Source of the DNA: Flavobacteriales bacterium
GTDB lineage: Bacteria; Bacteroidota; Bacteroidia; Flavobacteriales; TMED113
Length of the DNA: 41,845 nt
Direction of reading: 5' to 3'
Assembly (NCBI GenBank): GCA_002701365.1
Contig: NZUK01000007.1
Location: forward strand, 1-41,845
Part shown: one piece after another, positions 8,271 to 17,053 of the stretch
Layout: every line of letters begins with the position of its first letter
How positions within the stretch are numbered: the stretch's first letter is position 1
Notes under the pieces: model-generated
Databases searched by the model: none
Seen by the model: only the letters and a program-made list of their open reading frames with translations
Told to the model about the DNA's origin: nothing
Made by a program: the position numbers and the translations under genes

Positions 8271-10058
8271 TTATGGTCTATATATTTGCTCGTATATTTC
8301 TTTGTACTTATTAAGTATATTCTTTCTTCTAAGTTTCATAGTTGCAGTTAATTCTCCTCCGTCAACTGTCCATGGCTCTGGTAGTATTTGAAACTTTTTT
8401 ATTCTTTCATATGGGCTAAAAAAACTATTATAGTGTTCAATTTCTTTCTGATACCGCTCTATGATTTCATCATTTAATACTAATTCTTTTAGAGAAGTGA
8501 ATGCTATATCATGTTTATTACACCAAAATTTCAAGCTATCTTCAGCTGGCATGATTAATGCCGCGGGGTGTTTTTCTGCTTCTCCGATTACTATAATTTG
8601 TTCAATAAATCTAGATTCTTTGAATTTATTTTCCATCACTTGAGGCGCAATGTATTTGCCTCCTGAAGTTTTAAATATTTCTTTTTTTCTATCTGTTATT
8701 TTTAGGTATTTTCCTTTAACTAGTCTACCGATGTCCCCTGTGTGAAACCATCCATTTTCGTCAATAACCTTTTTAGTTTCTTCGGGTTTATTATAATATC
8801 CCATCATAATATTTGCCCCCCTAACGGTTATTTCTCCTTCACCTTCCTTCATTCCTTCTTCATGCACTAGCTTTAATTCAACACCCGGGATGACAGTGCC
8901 AACAGTGCCATAATGAGCATCAGATGTATGAGCAAGATTTACTGAGATAACTGGAGATGTTTCAGAAAGACCATAACCTTCTAATACAGGCATCTTTGCG
9001 GCTGTAAATATTCGCGCAATTCTTTCTTGTAAAGCAGATGCTCCTGAAACAATAAATCTGATTCTACCTCCCACGGCTTCCCTCCATTTACTGAATATGA
9101 TTTTATTAGCGATACTAAGTTGTAGCTCATAAAACAATCCATTAGCTTTGTTATATTCGTGTTTTAATCCTAATTCTACTGCCCAGAAAAATAATTTTTT
9201 CTTTAAGCCAGTTAATTCAGATCCTTTTGCCAAAATTTTATCATAAACTTTTTCTAATAGTCTAGGTACTGTTGGCATAATTGTAGGTTGAATGTCTTTT
9301 AAATCATCCCCTAGAGTTTCTAGGCTTTGAGCATAGTATATAGAAACACCTTTAAACATGTAGAAGTATTCAATCATTCTTTCAAAAACATGACATAGTG
9401 GTAAAAAACTAATAGCTCTATCATTGGTCCCTATGGGTAACCTTTCTTTTAAAGTTGTTATTTGGCTGATTACATTAGAATGATTTAACATTACTCCTTT
9501 TGGTTTGCCAGTTGTGCCAGAAGTATATATTAAGGTAAATAAGTCAGTTTCTTTAATAGATGCTTGAATTTCTTGCATTTTATCATTCATTGGATTAAGC
9601 ATGCCACTTTCAAGTATTTCCATCCAATTTTTAACTCCTTCTATTTGTTCAAATGAATACACATGTTCCAAACATTCTATTTCTTTATCAAGTCCTTGAA
9701 CAGTCTCATATATTTCATGTGAACCCACAAAAATTATTTTTGCTCCACAATCATTGATTATGTATTTATATTCTTCTCTAGTTATGTTTGGGTATATTGG
9801 TGCGTTTATTGCCCCAATTTTATTGATCCCCATATCTACAAGGCTCCATTCTGGACAATTACTTGAGATGATACAAATTTTATCATTTTTATTTATTCCG
9901 AGATTCAATAGACCATAGCCGATATTATTCGTTGTTTCTATGTACTCAGAGGTACTATATGTGCGCATTGCACCATTTTTTTTAACAGCAAGCATATCGT
10001 TTTTGGGAAAAAGTTTATGATACCTTTCGGCTAGATTAAATATTTTTATATTCTCCAT
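8271..10058 (-). CDS. fadD: Long-chain acyl-CoA synthetase (AMP-forming)
   Basis: The enzyme activates fatty acids with ATP and CoA, feeding the operon downstream. It has 595 residues of the ANL superfamily: phosphate loop YTSGTTGKPKG at 178-188, the adenine-side motif GYGLSETSP, the hinge aspartate in GWFHTGDIG, and the C-terminal KTSGGKYIAP segment that carries the catalytic lysine region. Its nearest relatives by layout are bacterial long-chain fatty acid CoA ligases. It is the first gene of the five-gene minus-strand unit, and the ATG at 10058 faces purL across a 150-bp divergent intergenic region. The exact chain-length range is not visible in the sequence. Confidence 0.92.
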   Translation of the reverse strand: MENIKIFNLAERYHKLFPKNDMLAVKKNGAMRTYSTSEYIETTNNIGYGLLNLGINKNDKICIISSNCPEWSLVDMGINKIGAINAPIYPNITREEYKYIINDCGAKIIFVGSHEIYETVQGLDKEIECLEHVYSFEQIEGVKNWMEILESGMLNPMNDKMQEIQASIKETDLFTLIYTSGTTGKPKGVMLNHSNVISQITTLKERLPIGTNDRAISFLPLCHVFERMIEYFYMFKGVSIYYAQSLETLGDDLKDIQPTIMPTVPRLLEKVYDKILAKGSELTGLKKKLFFWAVELGLKHEYNKANGLFYELQLSIANKIIFSKWREAVGGRIRFIVSGASALQERIARIFTAAKMPVLEGYGLSETSPVISVNLAHTSDAHYGTVGTVIPGVELKLVHEEGMKEGEGEITVRGANIMMGYYNKPEETKKVIDENGWFHTGDIGRLVKGKYLKITDRKKEIFKTSGGKYIAPQVMENKFKESRFIEQIIVIGEAEKHPAALIMPAEDSLKFWCNKHDIAFTSLKELVLNDEIIERYQKEIEHYNSFFSPYERIKKFQILPEPWTVDGGELTATMKLRRKNILNKYKEIYEQIYRP

Positions 10059-10090
10059 AATTAGGGGTTATTTATTTATCTTCAATCTAA

Positions 10091-10124
10091 TAAAAATATT
10101 GGAAATATCCATGGTTATTAACAA
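10091..10124 (-). promoter_or_regulatory. Possible weak promoter for the beta-oxidation operon
   Basis: On the minus strand a TTG (complement of 10122-10124) is followed after 23 bp by TATTTTTA (complement of 10091-10098), seven of eight matches to TAnnTTTG counting the free positions. Spacing is at the long end of the range described for Bacteroidota, and the A+T richness makes chance matches likely. A start near 10086 would leave a leader of about 28 nt before the synthetase ATG. Confidence 0.25.
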
Positions 10125-10134
10125 GGTATTAAAT

Positions 10135-10180
10135 TGTTTAAAACATTTTTTAATTTATTAATAATAAGATGTTTTAAATA
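10135..10180. repeat. Inverted repeat in the fadD-purL divergent region
   Basis: TTTAAAACAT at 10137-10146 is perfectly complementary to ATGTTTTAAA at 10069+100 (10169-10178). Read as plus-strand RNA the stem extends to 15 pairs (10135-10149 with 10166-10180), two of them G-U, with a 16-nt loop. The G-U pairs become mismatches in the minus-strand transcript. It lies 29 bp before the purL start codon and could be an mRNA leader hairpin or a dyad operator. No poly-U tract follows that would make it a plain terminator. Confidence 0.5.
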
Positions 10181-10208
10181 TTTACTTTTAGTTTAAAAAA
10201 AATATCAT

Positions 10209-12434
10209 ATGTCCAAAAATAATCTTACAACAAATCAAGATGCTCTAGATATGGGGCTTTTGTCTACAGAATATGATCAAATATGTACAATCTTAGATCG
10301 AACTCCCAATTTTACTGAGTTAAGTATCTTTTCAGTTATGTGGTCAGAACATTGCTCTTATAAAAATTCTATTTTATGGTTAAAAAAATTGCCTAAATCT
10401 GCTGATCACATGTTAGTTGAGGCTGGTGAAGAGAATGCAGGATTAGTTGATATTGGAGATGGTTTGGCATGTGCATTTAAAATAGAGTCGCATAATCACC
10501 CCTCTGCATTAGAGCCATATCAAGGTGCTGCAACTGGTGTTGGAGGTATCAATAGAGATATTTTTACAATGGGAGCACGTCCCATTGCTCAATTAAATTC
10601 CCTCAGATTTGGAGAAATAAATTTAAATAGGACTCAGTGGCTTTTAAAAGGTGTGGTTAAAGGTATTGGTGATTATGGCAATTCATTTGGAATTCCAACA
10701 GTAGGTGGTGAGACATTTTTTGATAAGAGTTATAATACAAATCCATTAGTAAATGCATTTTCTGCAGGTATTATGAAAAAAGGTGACATGATTTCTGCTA
10801 CTGCATCAGGGCCTGGCAATCCTGTTTTTATTGTAGGTTCTTCAACTGGAAAAGATGGTATAAATGGTGCTGCATTTGCATCCAAAGATTTAACAGAGGA
10901 TTCGGTTGATGATATCCCATCAGTTCAAGTTGGTGATCCATTTCAAGAAAAACTTTTATTAGAGGCAACTATGGAATTATCCAAATCGGATATACTGGTT
11001 GGTATGCAGGATATGGGAGCAGCCGGAATTATTTGTTCTACATCTGAGATGAGTAGTGCTGGTGGGTGTGGTATGATCATTAATTTAGATCAAGTTCCTA
11101 CAAGACAGAAAATGGAGCCTTTTGAAATTTTATTGTCTGAGTCACAAGAACGCATGCTACTCGTTATTAAAAAAGGCAAAGAATCAATTGCTCAAGAAAT
11201 TTTTAAAAAATGGGATCTTAACTGTGAGCAAATTGGAGAAGTGACAGAGAGTAAGGTTTTAAAATTCTATTCTGAAAATAAGTGTATTGCTAGTGTACCA
11301 GCTGACTCTCTTGTTCTAGGGGGAGGTGCACCTGTTTATGAGAGAGAGTATTCTGAACCAGAATACTATAGTAGATATAAAAAATTTAATATATCTACTG
11401 TCTTGCCGCCTGAAAATATTATTGAAACAGCTAATCAAATTATAAAATTACCTAATATCGCTTCAAAAAAATGGATATTTCAACAGTATGATTCAATGGT
11501 TGGTACAATCAATATGAGTACTAATGTTCCTTCAGATGCATCCGTTGTTGATCTAAGAGGTACAAAAAAAGCTTTGGCTTTAACTGTAGATTGTAATGCA
11601 AGATATGTAAAGGCTGATCCAAAAGTTGGTTGTGCAATTGCAGTCAGTGAAGCTGCGCGTAATATAGTTTGTTCAGGAGGAAAGCCACTAGCTATTACAA
11701 ATTGTTTAAATTTTGGGAACCCATATGATCCTGAAGTTTATTGGCAATTTGTAAATGCGATTAAAGGAATGAAATTGGCATGTGAAGCACTTAATACACC
11801 TGTCACAGGTGGAAATGTTAGTTTTTATAATCAAACTGTATTAAAAGAGGCTACTGAACCTGTGTTTCCTACGCCTACTATAGGAATGATTGGTCTAGTT
11901 CCAGATAAAAATAATATTATGCCCCTAGGTTTTAAGCAAACGGGTGATTTAATTTATTTACTTGGTGATTGTTATGATGACATTTCTTCTTCGGAGTATT
12001 TAGCTAATTATCTTAATATAGATGAAAGTCCCGCTCCTTTTTTTAGTCTTGAGGAAGAACTTAAATTACAAAAGATATTACATCAATTGATTAAGAATAA
12101 AAATATCAAATCAGCACATGACGTTTCAGATGGTGGTTTATATGTAAATTTAGTTGAAAGTGGAATAATTAATAACTTGGGTTTTGATATTTTTACTAAT
12201 CACGATTTTCGTCAAGATGCATATTTGTTTGGCGAATCCCAAAGTAGAGTTGTTGTCACTATTTCTTGCGATCAAAAAGAAAAATTTGAAAAAATTTTAC
12301 AAAATAAACTTACTTGTACTTATTTAGGTGAAGTGACGGATGGTAAAATTGTTATTGATGATTTAGATTTCGGGAATATTTTGATGGTAAAAGAATCTTA
12401 CATGTCATCGATCGAGGATATATTATCTGTTTAA
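10209..12434 (+). CDS. purL: Phosphoribosylformylglycinamidine synthase subunit PurL (small type)
   Basis: PurL catalyses the ATP-dependent fourth step of purine synthesis, FGAR to FGAM, using ammonia delivered by PurQ. With 741 residues it is the small PurL, which works with separate PurS and PurQ; the PurS-like N-terminal and glutaminase C-terminal domains of the roughly 1200-1300-residue single-chain enzyme are absent. Visible marks are MWSEHCSYK near the N-terminus, the ESHNHPSALEPYQGAATG nucleotide and metal region, GDPFQEK, and the second AIRS-like half with GGNVSFYN and SAHDVSDGG. It is the first gene of a plus-strand group and recG follows after 9 bp. Neither purS nor purQ is in the window. 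Confidence 0.95.
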   Translation: MSKNNLTTNQDALDMGLLSTEYDQICTILDRTPNFTELSIFSVMWSEHCSYKNSILWLKKLPKSADHMLVEAGEENAGLVDIGDGLACAFKIESHNHPSALEPYQGAATGVGGINRDIFTMGARPIAQLNSLRFGEINLNRTQWLLKGVVKGIGDYGNSFGIPTVGGETFFDKSYNTNPLVNAFSAGIMKKGDMISATASGPGNPVFIVGSSTGKDGINGAAFASKDLTEDSVDDIPSVQVGDPFQEKLLLEATMELSKSDILVGMQDMGAAGIICSTSEMSSAGGCGMIINLDQVPTRQKMEPFEILLSESQERMLLVIKKGKESIAQEIFKKWDLNCEQIGEVTESKVLKFYSENKCIASVPADSLVLGGGAPVYEREYSEPEYYSRYKKFNISTVLPPENIIETANQIIKLPNIASKKWIFQQYDSMVGTINMSTNVPSDASVVDLRGTKKALALTVDCNARYVKADPKVGCAIAVSEAARNIVCSGGKPLAITNCLNFGNPYDPEVYWQFVNAIKGMKLACEALNTPVTGGNVSFYNQTVLKEATEPVFPTPTIGMIGLVPDKNNIMPLGFKQTGDLIYLLGDCYDDISSSEYLANYLNIDESPAPFFSLEEELKLQKILHQLIKNKNIKSAHDVSDGGLYVNLVESGIINNLGFDIFTNHDFRQDAYLFGESQSRVVVTISCDQKEKFEKILQNKLTCTYLGEVTDGKIVIDDLDFGNILMVKESYMSSIEDILSV

Positions 12435-12443
12435 AACTATATT

Positions 12444-14543
12444 GTGTCAATTTTAGATACAAACATTGAGTTTTTAAAGGGAGTGGGGCCTAAAAGATCT
12501 CTTCTTTTAAATCAGGAGTTAAAAATTTTTTCTTTTTTTGATCTGTTAAATTTTTTTCCTTTTCGGTACGTTGATCGAAGCAAGTTTTATAGTATTAGAC
12601 AAATTACAGTATTTGATGTTGAGATTCAAGTGATCGGATTGGTTAAGAATATGCAGATTATAGGAGTTGGTAAAAAAAAACGTTTAGTTGTTAATTTTGT
12701 TGATAAAACAGGTTTAATATCTTTAATTTTCTTTAGAAGAATTACTTGGATTCAGAAAAACATCAAAATTGGAGGCAGGTATTTAATCTTCGGAAGACCT
12801 AATAAATATCATGATAGTATATCATTTGTCCATCCTGAAATGGAATTAATTACAAGTTCAACAACAAATATATCCTACTCATTATATCCCGTATACCATT
12901 CGTCTGAAAAATTAAATAATGTGGGACTCAATAGTAAAGGTTTATCAAAACTTATTATTTCTTTGCTAAAAGAGGTTAAACAAGTTATTTATGAAAATTT
13001 ATCAAAGGATATTATATTTAAATATAATTTTATAGATCGCTATTATGCATTTCAAAACGTCCATTTTCCTGCTAGCCCACAATTATTAAATGAATCGACT
13101 TCGAGATTAAAATATGAAGAGTTGTTTTTTCTTCAAATAGCATTATTAAAACAAAAAATAATCAAGAAAAAAAAATCAAAATCATTTGTGTTTACAAAGG
13201 TAGGGCCAAAGTTTAATGATTTTTACAACAAACATTTAAACTTTGAATTAACAACTGCACAAAAGCGTGTTATGAAAGAAATTAGATTTGATTTTGCAAC
13301 TGGATTTCAAATGAATCGTTTGTTGCAAGGTGATGTTGGATCTGGTAAAACAATTATTGCAATAATGAGTATTTTATTGGCACATGACAATGGCTTTCAA
13401 TCTTGTTTAATGGCTCCAACCGATATTTTATCAAATCAACATTTTAATAGTATTTTAGAGTTTGCAGATGATATTAATATAAGGATTGCTCTTTTAACTG
13501 GTAAAATTAAGGCACAAGAAAAGAAAAAAATTCTTTTTGACTTGAAAAACAATAATATTGACTTAGTGATTGGTACACATGCGTTAATTCAAGATGATGT
13601 TTTTTTTAATAATTTGGGCTTAGTGATTATTGATGAACAGCATAAGTTTGGAGTTTCTCAACGAGCAAAGTTGTGGTCAAGTAGTAATATTGTTCCTCAT
13701 GTTTTAGTTATGACAGCTACCCCTATTCCTAGAACACTTGCAATGACTGCTTATGGTGATTTAGATGTTTCAGTTATTGATGAGTTGCCGCCCAATAGAA
13801 AAGATATTGTTACATATCATAAATTTGACAGCGAATTAGAAACTATTTATCAGTTCCTGTATCAGGAATTAAAAAAAGACAAGCAGGTTTATATAGTTTT
13901 CCCTTTAATTGAAGAAAGCAAGGTTTTAGACTATAAAAATTTATTAACTGGATATGAGCAAATAAAAGATAGATTTTCAGATTTGGGATTTAATATATCA
14001 ATTATGCATGGCAGATTAAAAAAAGAAGACAAAGAACTTGAAATGGCCAAGTTTTTAAATCATGAAACACATATAATGGTAGCTACTACTGTTATTGAAG
14101 TTGGTGTGAATGTGCCTAATGCAACAATTATGGTTATTCAAAATGCCGAAAAATTTGGTTTGTCACAGTTGCATCAATTAAGAGGTCGAGTTGGTCGAGG
14201 ATCTGATAAGTCATTTTGTTTTTTAATTACTTCTCATAAATTAACTTCTGATGCGAAGGTCAGATTAAAGGCAATGGTAGAGTCTAGTGATGGTTTTAAA
14301 ATTGCAGAAATAGATTTAAAATTAAGAGGTCCCGGTGATATTTTAGGCACTCGCCAAAGTGGTCTTGTTAATCTAAAAATATCCAATTTAGTTAACGATC
14401 ATGATGTGTTGTATAGAGCTAGAGAGGATGCTAAAAATTTATTAAAAAAAGATTCAGAATTAGTGTCTCCTGCCAATTTGGCGATTAAAAAATTTTTCAT
14501 AAAGTACCATGCAAAATTATTAAAATGGGGTTCAGTTGCTTAG
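12444..14543 (+). CDS. recG: ATP-dependent DNA helicase RecG
   Basis: RecG remodels stalled replication forks and Holliday junctions. The 699-residue protein has the N-terminal wedge/OB domain (about 1-200), then a superfamily 2 motor: Walker A GDVGSGKT at 296-303, DEQHKFG from 397, the motif III MTATPIPRT, and motif VI QLRGRVGRG, followed by the RecG C-terminal TRG-like stretch. The start is GTG at 12444, 9 bp after the purL stop; no ATG lies between there and the conserved FLKGVGP, so GTG is preferred. No ribosome binding site of the AGGAGG kind is present. Its 3' end holds the -33 part of a possible pheT promoter. Confidence 0.95.
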   Translation: MSILDTNIEFLKGVGPKRSLLLNQELKIFSFFDLLNFFPFRYVDRSKFYSIRQITVFDVEIQVIGLVKNMQIIGVGKKKRLVVNFVDKTGLISLIFFRRITWIQKNIKIGGRYLIFGRPNKYHDSISFVHPEMELITSSTTNISYSLYPVYHSSEKLNNVGLNSKGLSKLIISLLKEVKQVIYENLSKDIIFKYNFIDRYYAFQNVHFPASPQLLNESTSRLKYEELFFLQIALLKQKIIKKKKSKSFVFTKVGPKFNDFYNKHLNFELTTAQKRVMKEIRFDFATGFQMNRLLQGDVGSGKTIIAIMSILLAHDNGFQSCLMAPTDILSNQHFNSILEFADDINIRIALLTGKIKAQEKKKILFDLKNNNIDLVIGTHALIQDDVFFNNLGLVIIDEQHKFGVSQRAKLWSSSNIVPHVLVMTATPIPRTLAMTAYGDLDVSVIDELPPNRKDIVTYHKFDSELETIYQFLYQELKKDKQVYIVFPLIEESKVLDYKNLLTGYEQIKDRFSDLGFNISIMHGRLKKEDKELEMAKFLNHETHIMVATTVIEVGVNVPNATIMVIQNAEKFGLSQLHQLRGRVGRGSDKSFCFLITSHKLTSDAKVRLKAMVESSDGFKIAEIDLKLRGPGDILGTRQSGLVNLKISNLVNDHDVLYRAREDAKNLLKKDSELVSPANLAIKKFFIKYHAKLLKWGSVA

Positions 14544-14569
14544 TTTAATTATTATTGTATGTAATTTTG
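14536..14569 (+). promoter_or_regulatory. Candidate promoter for pheT
   Basis: TAATTTTG at 14562-14569 fits the Bacteroidota -7 consensus TAnnTTTG exactly. The nearest -33-like TTG is at 14536-14538, a 23-bp spacer against the usual 19-21, so the match is partial. It overlaps the end of recG and predicts a leader of about 40 nt before the pheT ATG at 14618. Confidence 0.38.
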
Positions 14570-14617
14570 TCCTTCTATTTTAGAGATTTATTAAATTTAC
14601 TTTAAATATTATCGACT

Positions 14618-17053
14618 ATGAAAGTTTCTTACAACTGGCTTACGGATTATTTGGACATCCCTATTGACTTACAATCTACATGTAGCGCTCTTACTTCCAC
14701 TGGCCTAGAAGTTGAGGGAGTTGTTGAGTTATTTTCTGCATTTGATCATTTAGTGATTGGTAAAGTTGTAGATTGTTACAAGCATCCAAATGCAGATAAA
14801 TTACATATTACTAAAGTAGATGTTGGTGATTCAGTTCAGCAAATTGTATGTGGTGCTGATAATATTAGAAAAAATCTATTTGTTGCGGTTGTATTACCGG
14901 GTCATTCAGTTACTAATTCATCTGGAGATTCTTTTAAGATTAAAAAAACTAAAATTAGAGGAGAAGTTTCTGAGGGAATGATTTGTTCAGAGAGTGAAAT
15001 TGGGGTTAGTTCAGATCATAATGGGATCATGGAGATTTCTGGTAATCCACAGCCAGGCACTTTGGTAGGAGATTGGATTAAATTAAAAAAAGATTATATT
15101 ATTGAAATTGGATTAACTCCTAATAGAACTGATGCATTTTCCCATATAGGGGTTTGTAAAGATTTATATGCTTACCTATTGCATAGAGGACATGCTGTGC
15201 AGTTAACTTTGCCTAGTTTTAGTAGCTTTAAGTCATCATCTGAGTTAAAATTACCAATTAAGGTAAAAAATCATGATAGTTGTCTAAAGTACATGGGAGT
15301 TTGTATTGAAAATATAACTGTTAAAGATTCTCCATTTTGGTTAAAAAATAAATTAATGTCTATTGGTTTGAAACCAATAAATAACGTTGTTGATATTACT
15401 AATTTTGTATTACATGAAACAGGCAATCCCTTACATGCTTTTGATTACGATCAAATATCTGGCAAACAAATTATAGTACGTAATGCACAAAATGGAGAAG
15501 AATTTCAAACATTAGATTCAAAATTAATTAAGCTTAGTGATGCAGATTTAGTTATCTGCGACACAGATAAACCTTTATGTTTGGCAGGTGTGATGGGTGG
15601 CATAAAATCTGGAGTTAGCTCTAATACAAAAAACTTATTTTTAGAAAGTGCGTTTTTTAATCCTGCAGCTATTAGAAAAACATCAAAAAAACATGGTATT
15701 TCTACTGACTCATCTTATAGGTTTGAAAGAGGAGTAGATATTAATAATTGTAGTAATGCATTACAAAGAGCTGCATTATTAATTAAAGAATTATGTGGAG
15801 GTCAAATTGGTCAAAATTCAGAATTTTCAAGTACGGATACAACTTATAAGAAAATCAATTTTTCATTTGCTTTTTGTGATAAAGTTCTTGGTTTTCAAAT
15901 CGACAGAAATATTATTAAAAACATTTTAGCTAGTTTAGATTTTAGTATTTTAAATTCGACTGAATCTCATCTTGAGATATCTATTCCTAGTGCTAGATTT
16001 GATGTATATCGAGAAATAGATGTTGTTGAGGAGGTTTTAAGAATTTATGGATATGATGAATTACCTGCTTCTGAGTATGTTAAATTCCAACCATTATTAG
16101 ATGATTCTAATACTAAGTATAATTTAACGATGTCTATATCTAAATTTTTAAGCTCTAATGGCTTTTTTGAAATAAAAAACAACTCTCTTAGTAAGGAGTC
16201 AGGACTTAATTTGTTTTCAAAATCTTCTAAAAAGAGTACTATAAATCTATTTAATCCTTTAAGTCAAGATTTATCTGCTATGCGTACAAATATGTTTTTT
16301 GGTGGTTTAGCAACAATTAAATATAATTTAAACCGCCAAGTACATAATCTTAAACTGTTTGAGTTTGGAAAAACATATTATATAGAAGATGGTCAATATA
16401 TAGAAAAGGAAAAAATAACGTTACTTGTTTGTGGTATATTTAAAGGAGATGGTTGGGCTCAAAAATCAGAACAGGTTAATTTCTTTCTCATCAAAGGAGT
16501 TGTTGCTAAGTTATTAGATAATTTTTTAGATCTTGAACTTAACTTAGAAGTTAAGCAATCGAAGAGTGATCATAGCAAAAATTGTTTAATCTACTCGGTT
16601 AAAAATCAAAAAATGATTGAGGTTGGAGAATTTTCGAATCATGTTTTAAATGAGATGGGTATTAAGTGTCCAGTATATTACGTAGATATTGATTTTCATG
16701 TTTTTAACCAGTATTCACTAAAAAAACATGTTAAATATAGACGGGTTTCTAAATATCCTTCAGTCACAAGAGATTTGTCACTATTAGTTGATAAATCTGT
16801 CAAGTATTTAGATATTAAAAATAGTGTTAAAAAGGTTAGTAGTAAGTTATTGAAAGACATGATATTATTTGATGTTTATGAGGGTGATAAAATTAAACAA
16901 ACAGAAAAATCACTTGCTATTTCTTTTATTTTTAGAAACAATGAATCTACTTTAAAGGACTCAGAAGTTGATAAAGAAATTCTAAGTATTTATAATTATT
17001 TAGTTTCTCAATTTAACTTATCACTTCGTGAGGGTGAATTAACGGTTGTTTAA
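14618..17053 (+). CDS. pheT: Phenylalanine--tRNA ligase beta subunit
   Basis: The beta chain of the alpha2-beta2 phenylalanyl-tRNA synthetase recognises tRNA and edits mischarged Tyr-tRNA. The 811 residues show the full bacterial layout: a tRNA-binding OB domain at about 40-150 (HPNADKLHITKVDVG), the B3/B4 editing region with GLKPINNVVDITNFV and GNPLHAFDYD, LESAFFNPAAIRKTSK, the B5 domain with FDVYREIDVVEEVLRIYGYD, and a C-terminal anticodon-binding FDX-ACB domain (about 715-811, beginning at KYPSVTRDLSLLV). pheS is not in the window. The gene ends 4 bp inside the convergent regulator gene. Confidence 0.96.
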   Translation: MKVSYNWLTDYLDIPIDLQSTCSALTSTGLEVEGVVELFSAFDHLVIGKVVDCYKHPNADKLHITKVDVGDSVQQIVCGADNIRKNLFVAVVLPGHSVTNSSGDSFKIKKTKIRGEVSEGMICSESEIGVSSDHNGIMEISGNPQPGTLVGDWIKLKKDYIIEIGLTPNRTDAFSHIGVCKDLYAYLLHRGHAVQLTLPSFSSFKSSSELKLPIKVKNHDSCLKYMGVCIENITVKDSPFWLKNKLMSIGLKPINNVVDITNFVLHETGNPLHAFDYDQISGKQIIVRNAQNGEEFQTLDSKLIKLSDADLVICDTDKPLCLAGVMGGIKSGVSSNTKNLFLESAFFNPAAIRKTSKKHGISTDSSYRFERGVDINNCSNALQRAALLIKELCGGQIGQNSEFSSTDTTYKKINFSFAFCDKVLGFQIDRNIIKNILASLDFSILNSTESHLEISIPSARFDVYREIDVVEEVLRIYGYDELPASEYVKFQPLLDDSNTKYNLTMSISKFLSSNGFFEIKNNSLSKESGLNLFSKSSKKSTINLFNPLSQDLSAMRTNMFFGGLATIKYNLNRQVHNLKLFEFGKTYYIEDGQYIEKEKITLLVCGIFKGDGWAQKSEQVNFFLIKGVVAKLLDNFLDLELNLEVKQSKSDHSKNCLIYSVKNQKMIEVGEFSNHVLNEMGIKCPVYYVDIDFHVFNQYSLKKHVKYRRVSKYPSVTRDLSLLVDKSVKYLDIKNSVKKVSSKLLKDMILFDVYEGDKIKQTEKSLAISFIFRNNESTLKDSEVDKEILSIYNYLVSQFNLSLREGELTVV

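Noticed and set aside
10059-10208. Purine riboswitch upstream of purL
   Set aside because: The hairpin there lacks the three-way junction and conserved loops of purine riboswitches; only a simple dyad is supported.
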